A stretch of DNA of 64,000 nucleotides from Pseudomonas laurylsulfativorans (GTDB taxonomy: Bacteria; Pseudomonadota; Gammaproteobacteria; Pseudomonadales; Pseudomonadaceae): contig NZ_MUJK01000005.1 of NCBI RefSeq assembly GCF_002906155.1, positions 186,001 through 250,000 of the forward strand. The letters are read 5' to 3'. Under the pieces are notes generated by a model. It was given only the letters and a program-made list of their open reading frames with translations. It made no database searches and was not told where the DNA came from. This document shows, piece by piece, positions 32,477-41,497 of this stretch. Numbering within the stretch: position 1 is the stretch's first letter; each line of letters opens with the position of its first letter. The position numbers were made by a program, and so were the translations under genes.

Positions 32477-33685
32477 ATGCAGCGGCTGTATCGGAAACGC
32501 ATTGTTCTGGGCGTCGGCGGCGGTATCGCTGCCTACAAGAGCGCCGACCTGGTTCGCCGCCTGATCGATCAGGGCGCCGAAGTGCGCGTGGTCATGACCC
32601 GAGGCGGCGCGGAGTTCATCACCCCACTGACCATGCAGGCCCTGTCCGGGCACCCGGTCCACCTGGACCTGCTGGACCCGGCGGCCGAAGCGGCCATGGG
32701 CCACATCGAACTGGCCAAATGGGCCGACCTGGTGCTGATCGCCCCGGCCACCGCCGACCTGATCGCTCGCCTGGCCCAAGGTATCGCCAACGACCTGCTG
32801 ACGACCCTGGTGCTGGCCACTGACGCCGTAGTCGCCGTTGCCCCGGCCATGAACCAGGCCATGTGGCGCGACCCGGCAACCCAAGCCAACCTGCAACTCC
32901 TTGAAAGTCGCGGCCTGAAGACCTTCGGCCCGGCCTCCGGCAGCCAGGCCTGTGGCGACGTCGGCATGGGCCGCATGCTCGAAGCCACTGACCTCGCCCA
33001 ATGCGCCGCCGACTGCTTCCAGCGTCAGGCTCTGACCGGCAAACACGTGTTGATCACCGCCGGTCCGACCCAGGAAAACATCGACCCGGTGCGCTACATC
33101 ACTAACCATAGCTCCGGGAAAATGGGCTTTGCCCTGGCCGAAGCCGCCGTGGAAGCCGGTGCCCGCGTGACCTTGATCACCGGCCCCGTGCACCTGCCGA
33201 CCCCGGATCGCGTCACCCGCATCGACGTGGTCAGCGCCCGAGACATGCTGGCCGCCTGCGAAGCGGCGATTCCTTGTGACCTGTTCATCGCCTCGGCAGC
33301 CGTCGCGGACTACCGCCCGGAGGTCGTTGCCGCACAGAAACTCAAGAAAGATCCTACGAATGGTGACGGCTTGTTGCTGCAGATGGTGCGAAACCCGGAC
33401 ATCCTGGCCACCATCGCCACCCGTCCCGACCGTCCGTTCAGTGTCGGTTTCGCCGCCGAGACCGAACACTTGCTCGACTACGCTGCGCGCAAGTTGAAAG
33501 ACAAGAACCTCGATTTGATCGTCGCCAACGACGTCGCCAACCCGAGCATTGGCTTCAACAGCGAAGAAAACGCCTGCAGCGTCATCGACCGTGAGCTTCA
33601 CGCCACGCTCTTCGCCCAGACCAGCAAGAGCAAGATTGCTCGCCAGCTGATCACTTTTATCGCCGAACGTCTGAACCAGGTTTAA
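32477..33685 (+). CDS. coaBC: CoaBC phosphopantothenoylcysteine decarboxylase/synthetase
   Basis: A bifunctional coenzyme A biosynthesis enzyme of 402 residues. The N-terminal CoaC flavoprotein begins MQRLYRKRIVLGVGGGIAAY, has the PAMNQAMWRDPATQ motif and the flavin-site cysteine in SGSQACGDVGMGRM. The C-terminal CoaB part starts at GKHVLITAGPTQENIDPVRY and carries KLKKDPTNGDG. ATG 32477 is chosen over the frame opening at 32408 because of this canonical start, with AGGC a few bases ahead. dut follows after 5 bases, so they form an operon. Confidence 0.96.
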   Translation: MQRLYRKRIVLGVGGGIAAYKSADLVRRLIDQGAEVRVVMTRGGAEFITPLTMQALSGHPVHLDLLDPAAEAAMGHIELAKWADLVLIAPATADLIARLAQGIANDLLTTLVLATDAVVAVAPAMNQAMWRDPATQANLQLLESRGLKTFGPASGSQACGDVGMGRMLEATDLAQCAADCFQRQALTGKHVLITAGPTQENIDPVRYITNHSSGKMGFALAEAAVEAGARVTLITGPVHLPTPDRVTRIDVVSARDMLAACEAAIPCDLFIASAAVADYRPEVVAAQKLKKDPTNGDGLLLQMVRNPDILATIATRPDRPFSVGFAAETEHLLDYAARKLKDKNLDLIVANDVANPSIGFNSEENACSVIDRELHATLFAQTSKSKIARQLITFIAERLNQV

Positions 33686-33690
33686 TTTAC

Positions 33691-34146
33691 ATGCACGCTT
33701 TGCAAGCCAAGATCCTCGACCCCCGCATCGGTACCGAATTCCCGCTGCCTCAATACGCCACACCGGGCTCCGCCGGCCTCGACCTGCGCGCCATGCTGGA
33801 ACAGGACACCGTGATCAAGCCGGGTGAAACCGTGCTGATTCCCACCGGCCTGTCGGTCTATATCGGTGATCCGAACCTGGCGGCGCTGATTCTGCCGCGC
33901 TCCGGGATGGGCCATAAGCACGGCATCGTGCTGGGCAATCTGGTGGGGTTGATCGACTCCGACTACCAGGGCCCACTGATGGTCTCCTGCTGGAACCGTG
34001 GCCAGACCGAATTCACCATGCCGGTCGGCGAGCGCCTGGCGCAACTGGTGCTGGTGCCGGTGGTGCAGGCTCACTTCGAGATGGTTGAAGCGTTTGTTGA
34101 AACCGAGCGTGGCACTGGCGGTTTCGGTCATACCGGTACTCGTTGA
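33691..34146 (+). CDS. dut: dUTP pyrophosphatase
   Basis: A trimeric dUTPase of 151 residues that hydrolyses dUTP to dUMP. The five family motifs can be followed: GSAGLDLRAM, PRSGMGHKHG, GNLVGLIDSDYQG, RLAQLVLVPV and the C-terminal RGTGGFGHTGTR that closes the site. It begins MHALQAKILDPRIGTEFPLP. It lies 5 bases after coaBC, the classical coaBC-dut pair. Confidence 0.97.
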   Translation: MHALQAKILDPRIGTEFPLPQYATPGSAGLDLRAMLEQDTVIKPGETVLIPTGLSVYIGDPNLAALILPRSGMGHKHGIVLGNLVGLIDSDYQGPLMVSCWNRGQTEFTMPVGERLAQLVLVPVVQAHFEMVEAFVETERGTGGFGHTGTR

Positions 34147-34161
34147 TTCAATAGGGATACA

Positions 34162-34192
34162 TTGTGGTGAAGGGTCTGTTCCCTCACCACAA
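34162..34192. terminator. hairpin after dut
   Basis: TTGTGGTGA-AGGG and CCC-TCACCACAA pair around a short loop, followed by AAATTCAAATT. It is probably a terminator or a REP-type hairpin; no clear T-run follows. Confidence 0.5.
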
Positions 34193-34389
34193 AATTCAAA
34201 TTGTCATCTGCAAGGTTTAGCTCCGGAAATCAAGGCATTGCCCGGTCAAACCCTTGCCATCGGGGGCGTCATGGCCCTTTCACACCACGAACTCTCTGTG
34301 GAAAACGCCGTCATACCCTTCAGTTTGAGCCTGTCGCCGAATGAATCGGCGGCCTGTCCAGCCACTTTCGAGATGGAGCATTCCCACAG

Positions 34390-35787
34390 ATGAACACCCC
34401 GGCCAAAATCGCACCCAAGTTCCCTGACAGCATTTTCCGCGCCTATGACATCCGCGGCACAGTCCCGGAATTCCTGAACGCTGAAACCGCTTACTGGATC
34501 GGCCGCGCCGTCGGCTCCCAAAGCCTGGCCCAGGGCGAACCGAACGTGTCCGTTGGTCGTGATGGCCGCTTGTCCGGCCCGGAACTGGTCGCGCAGTTGA
34601 TCAAAGGCATCGCCGACAGCGGCTGCCACGTCAGTGATGTCGGCCTGGTCCCGACGCCAGCGCTCTACTACGCCGCCAACGTACTCGCCGGCAAATCCGG
34701 CGTGATGCTCACCGGCAGCCACAACCCGTCTAACTACAACGGCTTCAAGATCGTCATTGCCGGTGACACCCTGGCCAATGAACAGATCCAGGCCCTGCAC
34801 GACCGCCTCAAGACCAACGACCTGAGCAGTGGCCAAGGCAGCATCACCCAGGTCGAGATCCTCGACCGCTACACCACTGAAATCGTCCAGGACATCAAGC
34901 TGGCCCGTCGCCTGAAAGTGGTTGTCGACTGCGGCAACGGCGCGGCCGGCGTGATCGCCCCGCAACTGATCGAAGCGCTGAACTGCGAAGTCATCCCGCT
35001 ATTCTGCGAAGTGGATGGCAACTTCCCGAACCACCATCCGGACCCGGGCAAGCCTGAAAACCTCGTGGACCTGATCGCCAAGGTCAAGGAAACCAACGCT
35101 GACATCGGCCTGGCCTTCGACGGCGATGGCGACAGAGTGGGCGTGGTGACCAACACCGGCAGCATCGTCTACCCGGACCGCCTGCTGATGCTGTTCGCGC
35201 GTGACGTGGTGGCGCGCAACCCCGGCGCCGAGATCATCTTCGACGTCAAATGCACCCGCCGCCTGATTCCGCTGATCAAGGAGTACGGCGGCCGGTCGCT
35301 AATGTGGAAGACCGGTCACTCGTTGATCAAAAAGAAAATGAAACAATCCGGCGCCCTGTTGGCCGGCGAAATGAGCGGGCACATCTTCTTCAAGGAGCGC
35401 TGGTTCGGTTTCGACGACGGCATCTACAGCGCCGCGCGGTTGCTGGAAATTCTCAGCAAGGAAAAATCCTCGGCCGAAGAGCTGTTTGCGACCTTCCCGA
35501 ATGATATTTCTACGCCGGAAATCAATATCCATGTGACCGAAGAGAGCAAATTCAGCATCATTGATGCACTGCACGACGCGCAGTGGGGCGCAGGCGCCGA
35601 CCTGACCACCATTGACGGCGTGCGAGTCGACTACGCCAAAGGCTGGGGCCTGGTACGCGCGTCCAACACCACACCGGTGCTGGTGCTGCGTTTCGAGGCC
35701 GATGACGAGGCTGAATTGCAGCGCATCAAGGACGTATTCAAAGTCCAGTTGAAGCGTGTTGCACCTGATCTCCAACTACCGTTCTGA
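34390..35787 (+). CDS. algC: AlgC phosphomannomutase/phosphoglucomutase
   Basis: A protein of 465 residues that interconverts mannose-6-P/1-P and glucose-6-P/1-P for alginate, LPS and Psl-type polymers. The catalytic phosphoserine is Ser110 in TGSHNPSNYNG. The metal loop DGDGDRVG has Asp244, 246 and 248. The sugar-specificity loop GEMSGHIFF is present, as is a C-terminal phosphate-binding domain (VRASNTTPVLVLRFEAD). It begins MNTPAKIAPKFPDSIFRAYD, the short AlgC form, not the long fusion form seen in some pseudomonads. 243 bases separate it from dut, and argB follows by 17. Confidence 0.96.
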   Translation: MNTPAKIAPKFPDSIFRAYDIRGTVPEFLNAETAYWIGRAVGSQSLAQGEPNVSVGRDGRLSGPELVAQLIKGIADSGCHVSDVGLVPTPALYYAANVLAGKSGVMLTGSHNPSNYNGFKIVIAGDTLANEQIQALHDRLKTNDLSSGQGSITQVEILDRYTTEIVQDIKLARRLKVVVDCGNGAAGVIAPQLIEALNCEVIPLFCEVDGNFPNHHPDPGKPENLVDLIAKVKETNADIGLAFDGDGDRVGVVTNTGSIVYPDRLLMLFARDVVARNPGAEIIFDVKCTRRLIPLIKEYGGRSLMWKTGHSLIKKKMKQSGALLAGEMSGHIFFKERWFGFDDGIYSAARLLEILSKEKSSAEELFATFPNDISTPEINIHVTEESKFSIIDALHDAQWGAGADLTTIDGVRVDYAKGWGLVRASNTTPVLVLRFEADDEAELQRIKDVFKVQLKRVAPDLQLPF

Positions 35788-35804
35788 TTCACCCGGAGCC
35801 CTGA

Positions 35805-36710
35805 ATGACCCTCGAACGCGAAGCCGCCGCCAACACCGCCAAGGTCCTGTCCGAAGCGCTGCCTTACATCCGCCGATATGTCGGCAAGACCCTGGTGATC
35901 AAATACGGCGGCAACGCGATGGAAAGCGAGGAGCTGAAAACCGGCTTCGCCCGCGACATCGTGCTGATGAAGGCCGTAGGCATCAACCCGGTGGTGGTTC
36001 ACGGTGGCGGCCCGCAAATCGGTGACCTGCTCAAGCGCCTGTCGATCGAAAGCCATTTCGTCGACGGCATGCGCGTCACCGACGCCGCGACCATGGACGT
36101 AGTGGAAATGGTCCTGGGTGGCCAGGTCAACAAGGACATCGTCAACCTGATCAACCGTCATGGCGGTAGCGCCATCGGCCTGACCGGTAAAGACGCCGAG
36201 CTGATTCGTGCGAAGAAACTCACCGTTACTCGCCAGACCCCGGAGATGACCACCCCGGAAATCATCGACATCGGCCATGTGGGCGAAGTAGTCGGGATCA
36301 ACACCGACCTGCTGAACTTGCTGGTCAAGGGTGATTTCATTCCGGTGATCGCGCCCATCGGTGTCGGCGCCAACGGCGAGTCGTACAACATCAACGCTGA
36401 CCTGGTGGCCGGTAAAGTCGCCGAAGCGCTGAAAGCCGAGAAGCTGATGCTACTGACCAACATCGCCGGCCTGATGGACAAGTCTGGCAAGGTCCTGACC
36501 GGCCTGAGCACCGCGCAGGTCGACGAACTGATCGCCGACGGCACCATCTACGGCGGCATGCTGCCGAAGATCCGTTGTGCACTGGAAGCGGTCCAGGGCG
36601 GAGTGGGTAGCTCGCTGATCATCGACGGTCGCGTGCCGAACGCGATCCTGCTGGAAATCTTCACCGATACCGGCGTGGGGACCCTGATCAGCAATCGCAA
36701 GCGTCACTAA
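35805..36710 (+). CDS. argB: Acetylglutamate kinase
   Basis: The enzyme of the second step of arginine synthesis, which phosphorylates N-acetylglutamate; 301 residues. Kinase-fold motifs are VIKYGGNAM near 27, VVVHGGGPQIG near 63, and the C-terminal GGMLPKIRCALEAVQGGVGS. An N-terminal helix of about 20 residues (MTLEREAAANTAKVLSEALP) is typical of arginine-inhibited hexameric ArgB, so feedback inhibition by arginine is likely. It follows algC closely and ends in a strong terminator. Confidence 0.97.
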   Translation: MTLEREAAANTAKVLSEALPYIRRYVGKTLVIKYGGNAMESEELKTGFARDIVLMKAVGINPVVVHGGGPQIGDLLKRLSIESHFVDGMRVTDAATMDVVEMVLGGQVNKDIVNLINRHGGSAIGLTGKDAELIRAKKLTVTRQTPEMTTPEIIDIGHVGEVVGINTDLLNLLVKGDFIPVIAPIGVGANGESYNINADLVAGKVAEALKAEKLMLLTNIAGLMDKSGKVLTGLSTAQVDELIADGTIYGGMLPKIRCALEAVQGGVGSSLIIDGRVPNAILLEIFTDTGVGTLISNRKRH

Positions 36711-36724
36711 GCGATCGCACAAAC

Positions 36725-36765
36725 AAAAAGACCCCGCTCAGCCTGGCTGAGCGGGGTCTTTTTTT
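36725..36765. terminator. strong intrinsic terminator after argB
   Basis: AAAAAGACCCCGCTCAGCC and GGCTGAGCGGGGTCTTTTTTT form a long perfect stem with a T-run. Confidence 0.95.
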
Positions 36766-36800
36766 GCACAGATGTTCACCTGATTAACCGCGGTGCTTCA

Positions 36801-36864
36801 ATCGCTGGCAAGCCAGCTCCTACAGAGATATCACCGATTCTGTAGGAGCTGGCTTGCCAGCGAT
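36801..36864. repeat. REP inverted pair
   Basis: ATCGCTGGCAAGCCAGCTCC and GGAGCTGGCTTGCCAGCGAT are perfect inverses. The pair lies between convergent argB and pyrE. Confidence 0.88.
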
Positions 36865-36894
36865 GGCGATTAAACAGGTAACGCCAGTGTCAGA

Positions 36895-37539
36895 TCAAAC
36901 ACCGAATTGGGCGCGGTAAGCTTCCACGGCTGGCAGATGCTGCTTGAGCTGTGGATCATCCGCCAGGAACTCCAGCACCTGGTTCAGCGAAACGATGCTG
37001 ATCACCGGGATGCCGAAGTCACGCTCGACTTCCTGGATCGCCGACAGCTCGCCGTTGCCGCGCTCTTGACGGTTCAGGGCGATCAGCACGCCGGCGGCCT
37101 TTGCGCCGTCCTGAGAAGCGATGATTTGCATCACCTCACGGATCGCGGTACCGGCGGTGATCACGTCGTCGATGATCAGTACGTTGCCGGTCAGCGGTGC
37201 GCCAACCAGGCTGCCGCCTTCGCCATGAGCCTTGGCTTCCTTGCGGTTGAAGCACCATGGCAGGTCACGGTTGTGATGCTCGGCCAGGGCCACGGCGGTG
37301 GTCGCCGCCAACGGAATGCCCTTGTAGGCCGGGCCAAACAGCACGTCGAAGGGAATGCCGCTCTCGGCAATGGCGGCGGCGTAGAAACGACCCAGCTGCG
37401 CCAGGGCCGAACCCGAGTTGAACAGGCCGGCATTGAAGAAGTAAGGACTGGTGCGCCCGGACTTCAGGGTGAACTCACCGAAGCGCAAAACGCCGCGATC
37501 GATGGCAAAACGGATGAAATCGCGCTGATACGCTTGCAT
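36895..37539 (-). CDS. pyrE: Orotate phosphoribosyltransferase
   Basis: A pyrimidine-synthesis enzyme of 214 residues converting orotate and PRPP to OMP. The PRPP motif VLIIDDVITAGTAIREV stands near residue 121. The N-terminus MQAYQRDFIRFAIDRGVLRF and FTLKSGRTSPYFFNAGLF are canonical. It is divergent from crc, with 81 bases between the start codons, the standard pyrE/crc arrangement of pseudomonads. Confidence 0.97.
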   Translation of the reverse strand: MQAYQRDFIRFAIDRGVLRFGEFTLKSGRTSPYFFNAGLFNSGSALAQLGRFYAAAIAESGIPFDVLFGPAYKGIPLAATTAVALAEHHNRDLPWCFNRKEAKAHGEGGSLVGAPLTGNVLIIDDVITAGTAIREVMQIIASQDGAKAAGVLIALNRQERGNGELSAIQEVERDFGIPVISIVSLNQVLEFLADDPQLKQHLPAVEAYRAQFGV

Positions 37540-37620
37540 GAAAAAACCCCAAATACCACGGATTTAGCTAATTAGCTTGACGCCGTGTATCATACACGCA
37601 CGCGATTTTTGGGGCCATTT

Positions 37621-38400
37621 ATGCGGATCATCAGTGTGAACGTCAATGGTATTCAGGCTGCAGTCGAGCGTGGTTTGCTCAGTTGGCTGCAAGCACAGAA
37701 TGCCGACGTCATCTGCCTGCAGGACACCCGCGCCTCCGCCTTTGAACTGGACGATCCAGCCTTCCAACTGGATGGATACTTCCTTTATGCCTGCGATGCC
37801 GAAGTCCCCGCCCAAGGTGGCGTGGCTTTGTATTCGCGGCTGCAACCGAAGGCTGTCATCAGCGGTCTCGGTTTCGAGACGGCCGACCGCTACGGGCGCT
37901 ACCTGCAAGCCGATTTCGACAAGGTCAGCATCGCGACCTTACTGCTCCCTTCGGGGCAGAACGGCGATGAAGACTTGAACCAGAAGTTCAAGCTAATGGA
38001 CGACTTCGCCCGTTATCTGGATAAACAGCGACGCAAGCGTCGCGAGTACATTTATTGTGGCTCGCTGTACGTGGCGCAACAGAAGCTGGATATCAAAAAC
38101 TGGCGCGACAGCCAGCAATCTCCGGGCTTCCTGGCACCTGAACGTGCCTGGATGGACGAGATTGTCGGCAACATGGGTTATGTCGACGCCCTGCGGGAAG
38201 TCAGCCGGGAAGGCGACCAGTACAGTTGGTGGCCGGATAACGAACAGGCGGAGATGCTCAACCTCGGTTGGCGCTTCGACTATCAACTGCTGACGCCGGG
38301 CCTGCGCCGCTTCGTACGCAGCGCACGTCTGCCACGCCAGCCGCGGTTCTCGCAACACGCGCCGCTGATCGTGGACTACGACTGGACGCTGACGATCTAA
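37621..38400 (+). CDS. crc: Crc catabolite repression control protein
   Basis: A protein of 259 residues, the exact length of Pseudomonas Crc. It has the exonuclease-endonuclease-phosphatase fold but is not a nuclease; it stabilises Hfq on A-rich (AAYAAYAA) motifs near start codons of catabolic mRNAs. It begins MRIISVNVNGIQAAVERGLL; the extra upstream in-frame codons from 37585 are not conserved. It is divergent from pyrE and ends at the 38435-38470 terminator. A candidate target motif occurs in this window at 28624-28631. Confidence 0.97.
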   Translation: MRIISVNVNGIQAAVERGLLSWLQAQNADVICLQDTRASAFELDDPAFQLDGYFLYACDAEVPAQGGVALYSRLQPKAVISGLGFETADRYGRYLQADFDKVSIATLLLPSGQNGDEDLNQKFKLMDDFARYLDKQRRKRREYIYCGSLYVAQQKLDIKNWRDSQQSPGFLAPERAWMDEIVGNMGYVDALREVSREGDQYSWWPDNEQAEMLNLGWRFDYQLLTPGLRRFVRSARLPRQPRFSQHAPLIVDYDWTLTI

Positions 38401-38434
38401 GTGATTTTTCACTGAACAGTCAGACAGATGGTCG

Positions 38435-38470
38435 AAAAAAGCCCGTATCGCAAGATACGGGCATTTTTTT
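38435..38470. terminator. bidirectional terminator between crc and gltS
   Basis: AAAAAAGCCCGTATC and GATACGGGCATTTTTTT form a stem with flanking A- and T-runs. It suits both convergent genes. Confidence 0.92.
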
Positions 38471-38506
38471 ATGCGCTCTATCCAGAGGTTCCCATCGACC
38501 TGAACT

Positions 38507-39715
38507 TCAAGCCGCGGTGAAAAACGGCAGAGCGAGATACAACTTGATCACAATGACATTAATGATGTCGATGAAGAAAGCGCCCACCATGGGCACCACC
38601 AGGAACGCTATCTGCGAAGGCCCGTAGCGTTGCGTCACCGCTTGCATGTTAGCGATGGCAGTTGGCGTGGCCCCCAGTCCAAAACCGCAGTGTCCTGCCG
38701 CCAGTACAGCCGCATCGTAGTTACTACCCATGACCCTGAACGTCACGAACATTGCAAACAGCGCCATGACCAGCGTTTGCGCCGCCAGGATAATGAAGAT
38801 CGGCAAAGCCAATGCGGCCAGATCCCAGAGTTTGAGTGACATGAGAGCAATTGCCAGAAACAGTGACAAACTGACGTTCCCAAGCACGGAGACTTCACGC
38901 TCAAACACTTGATACAAGCCAAGCGCTGAAAGCCCGTTTCGCAAAAGCACCCCCACGAACAAGACACAAACGAACGTCGGCAACTCGAATGCGCTTCCGT
39001 GGAGCATCTCGTTCAGAAGAGTACCTGCCAGCAGGCTGACGGCGATCAGCGCGAGCGTCTCGATAAACGAAAAAGGTGTGATCGAGCGCTCTTTGTTCGG
39101 CTGTTCAAAGCCTTTTGGCACCCGTGGCTTTTCTTGATCAACGCATCCCGGTACTTGTACGCGCTTGATGAGGTGGCGAGCAACTGGCCCACCGATCAAT
39201 CCGCCCAGCACCAATCCAAACGTCGCAGAGGCCATCGCAAGCTCGGAGGCAGATGCCAGACCGTACTTCTCACTGAACGTAGCCCCCCACGCAGCCCCCG
39301 TACCGTGACCGCCGGCCAACGTAACCGAGCCTGTCAGCAGGCCCATCAAGGGATCGAGCCCCAAGAGACTCGCAAGACCGATACCCATGGCATTCTGGAC
39401 CAGTAAAAGCCCGGTGACCGCCAGTATGAAAACACCCACTACCCGTCCGCCCTTCTTCAGGCTGGCGAAGTCTGCACTCAAGCCAATGGTGGCGAAAAAC
39501 GCCAACATCAGGGGTGTCTGCAACGAAGTGTCGAACCGGACCTCAACATCAAAGCCGCGCAAAGCCAAGAGAACCAAGGCAACTACCAGGCCGCCCGCTA
39601 CAGGTTCGGGGATATTGTAGGCGCGTAAAAAGCCGACACGTGTGACAAGCCCACGCCCCAGCAAAAGTACTAAAGAGGCCGCTACTAATGTTCCATAAAA
39701 ATCGAGCTGAAGCAT
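38507..39715 (-). CDS. gltS: Sodium/glutamate symporter GltS
   Basis: An inner-membrane Na+-coupled glutamate carrier of 402 residues with about 10 membrane spans and an internal two-fold repeat. It begins MLQLDFYGTLVAASLVLLLG. The first reentrant motif is TLAGGHGTGAAWGATF near 132 and the second AAGHCGFGLGATPTAIANM near 338, both GltS hallmarks. A short, weak binding site AAGAA precedes the ATG. The promoter region is AT-rich and lies in the 39716-40028 gap. Confidence 0.95.
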   Translation of the reverse strand: MLQLDFYGTLVAASLVLLLGRGLVTRVGFLRAYNIPEPVAGGLVVALVLLALRGFDVEVRFDTSLQTPLMLAFFATIGLSADFASLKKGGRVVGVFILAVTGLLLVQNAMGIGLASLLGLDPLMGLLTGSVTLAGGHGTGAAWGATFSEKYGLASASELAMASATFGLVLGGLIGGPVARHLIKRVQVPGCVDQEKPRVPKGFEQPNKERSITPFSFIETLALIAVSLLAGTLLNEMLHGSAFELPTFVCVLFVGVLLRNGLSALGLYQVFEREVSVLGNVSLSLFLAIALMSLKLWDLAALALPIFIILAAQTLVMALFAMFVTFRVMGSNYDAAVLAAGHCGFGLGATPTAIANMQAVTQRYGPSQIAFLVVPMVGAFFIDIINVIVIKLYLALPFFTAA

Positions 39716-40109
39716 TCTTGATATTCTTGCTTATATATTCAGGGGCGAACTTTTTACCTGGACACGCCTCTTGAACAGGTTGATGGATCTCAACACTGAT
39801 TGGTATTAGATTCAGAGGCCGTCAATGGTCTGAATATATCGAAATATTTCTTGATGAATATTACTGGGGGCAACCTTATCAACCGCCAAGTCCAAATGCC
39901 AAGCATACAAGCGGCACTGAGCTTTGCAGTTTGTGTCTAAACGTGTAAAAAATATTATGTGCAAGAATTAACTTAGTTTGAATAGCGAGCGACCAAACAC
40001 GTAATAATAGAGATTAATCTGATTCCAGAAAAACAAATGCCCCGACATGTCTGGGCATTTGTTTTGAGTTGCAGCGAACTACATTTGAAACAGCATCCAG
40101 CGCCTTGGA
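39716..40109. other. AT-rich gltS upstream region
   Basis: This 394-base gap holds no gene I can support. It contains the gltS promoter side, a weak AT-rich dyad (AATATTTC-TTGAT-GAATATT near 39845-39863) and, at the right, the terminator of the DUF4870 gene. Confidence 0.6.
40029..40065 (-). terminator. terminator of the DUF4870 gene
   Basis: AAAACAAATGCCC and GGGCATTTGTTTT form a perfect 13-bp stem with a ten-base loop. A/T-runs at both ends allow termination in either direction. Confidence 0.88.
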
Positions 40110-40478
40110 TTACTTGATCAACCGCCAAGTGAACGGATACCGATAAGGCTGACCTTCATTGGCCTTCACCCCGGCTATGATCGTCAGCACCAGCGCACCG
40201 ATCGCGATCAGGCCAAACAAGAAGAACCCGATAATCAACAGCATCAGCAGGAAGCAGATAGCCGAGGCGATCGCGACGGTGATCTGAAAATTCAGCGCTT
40301 CCTTGCCCTGGGCATCGATGAACGGGTCCATCTCGCGCTTCATTTGCCAGAGAATCAGCGGGCCGATGATCGTGCCGAACGGAATCCAGATACCCAACAA
40401 GGCGGACAAGTGGCAGAACATCGCCCACTGACGCACCTCTTGGCTCGGCGTTGGCAGCGGCAGTTGCTCGTCACTCAT
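40110..40478 (-). CDS. DUF4870 small membrane protein
   Basis: A protein of 122 residues (Tic20-like/DUF4870). It has a soluble N-terminus MSDEQLPLPTPSQEVRQW and then membrane segments around AMFCHLSALLGIWIPFGTII and the long hydrophobic VAIASAICFLLMLLIIGFFL followed by FGLIAIGALVLTIIAG. The KREMDPFIDAQGKEALNFQ loop is the family signature. The function is unknown. It lies 29 bases after rph on the same strand and may be co-transcribed. Confidence 0.9.
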   Translation of the reverse strand: MSDEQLPLPTPSQEVRQWAMFCHLSALLGIWIPFGTIIGPLILWQMKREMDPFIDAQGKEALNFQITVAIASAICFLLMLLIIGFFLFGLIAIGALVLTIIAGVKANEGQPYRYPFTWRLIK

Positions 40479-40506
40479 GGTGTCCTCCTTGCCTGGAGCA
40501 GTCCGG

Positions 40507-41229
40507 TCAGTCGGCCAAAGCGGCCTTTTGCAGTTCGAAGATTTCGTTCATGCCTTTCTTCGCCAACTCCAGCATGGCGTTCAGCTCTTCAGGCTGGAAC
40601 GGCGCGCCTTCGGCAGTGCCCTGGACTTCGATGAAACCGCCAGCGCTGGTCATCACCACGTTCAGGTCGGTCTCGGCAGCCGAGTCCTCCAGGTAGTCGA
40701 GGTCGAGCACTGGCTCACCCTTGTACATGCCCACGGAAACAGCAGCGATCATTTGCTTGACCGGGTCGCCGCCCTTCAGGCCGCCACGCTTCTTGATGAC
40801 TTTCAGGGCATCGATCAGCGCAACCATGGAGCCGGTGATCGAAGCAGTGCGGGTGCCGCCATCGGCCTGGATTACATCGCAGTCAACGTACAGGGTGACG
40901 TCGCCCAGCTTGGACATGTCCAGCGCCGCGCGCAGGGAGCGACCGATCAGACGCTGGATTTCCAGGGTGCGCCCGCCTTGCTTGCCACGACTGGCTTCCC
41001 GCTGGTTACGCTCGCCGGTAGCGCGCGGCAGCATGCCGTACTCGGCAGTCAACCAACCCTGGCCCTGGCCTTTCAGGAAACGCGGTACGCCCGGTTCAAC
41101 GCTGACGGTGCAGATGACCTTGGTATCGCCGAACTCGACCAGCACAGAACCCTCGGCGTGTTTGGTGTAGTTGCGGGTGATGCGGATCGAGCGGAGCTGA
41201 TCGGCAGCGCGACCACTTGGACGTATCAT
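40507..41229 (-). CDS. rph: Ribonuclease PH
   Basis: A phosphorolytic 3'-5' exoribonuclease of 240 residues that trims tRNA 3' ends. It begins MIRPSGRAADQLRSIRITRN, with the phosphate-binding RATGERNQREASRGKQGGRT and LYVDCDVIQADGGTRTASIT motifs intact. Full length, unlike the frameshifted E. coli K-12 gene. The start at 41229 is preferred to the longer frame at 41289. It is divergent from yicC. Confidence 0.96.
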   Translation of the reverse strand: MIRPSGRAADQLRSIRITRNYTKHAEGSVLVEFGDTKVICTVSVEPGVPRFLKGQGQGWLTAEYGMLPRATGERNQREASRGKQGGRTLEIQRLIGRSLRAALDMSKLGDVTLYVDCDVIQADGGTRTASITGSMVALIDALKVIKKRGGLKGGDPVKQMIAAVSVGMYKGEPVLDLDYLEDSAAETDLNVVMTSAGGFIEVQGTAEGAPFQPEELNAMLELAKKGMNEIFELQKAALAD

Positions 41230-41497
41230 AGGGAGTACCTGTACTGGGGACGGAAAACTGCGGAGCATTATAGAGCCGCCGGCCGTCACTGGGCACTTCT
41301 AAAAAAATCCGCCGACGACCGAAGGCTCTGCACCGCACGCCGGAGCAGGCCTGCTGCTGTTTGTCATACCGTGTGTTTGGGCGCATCCGCACCACTGCGC
41401 TACAATCCTGCGCCTTTGCTGCCAGTCGGCTTTAATTCATTGATATCGGATTCCCGGAACCACAGTTCTGTGCCGATCTGCCTTGCGAGGTACCGCC

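Noticed and set aside
34255..34389. Small open frame before algC as an upstream peptide or AlgC extension
   Set aside because: The short translation has no domain or binding site and ends in frame before algC; nothing supports translation.
39835..39865. AT-rich dyad AATATTTC-TTGAT-GAATATT as an operator
   Set aside because: Such short dyads are expected in AT-rich spacers; no family or second copy supports it.
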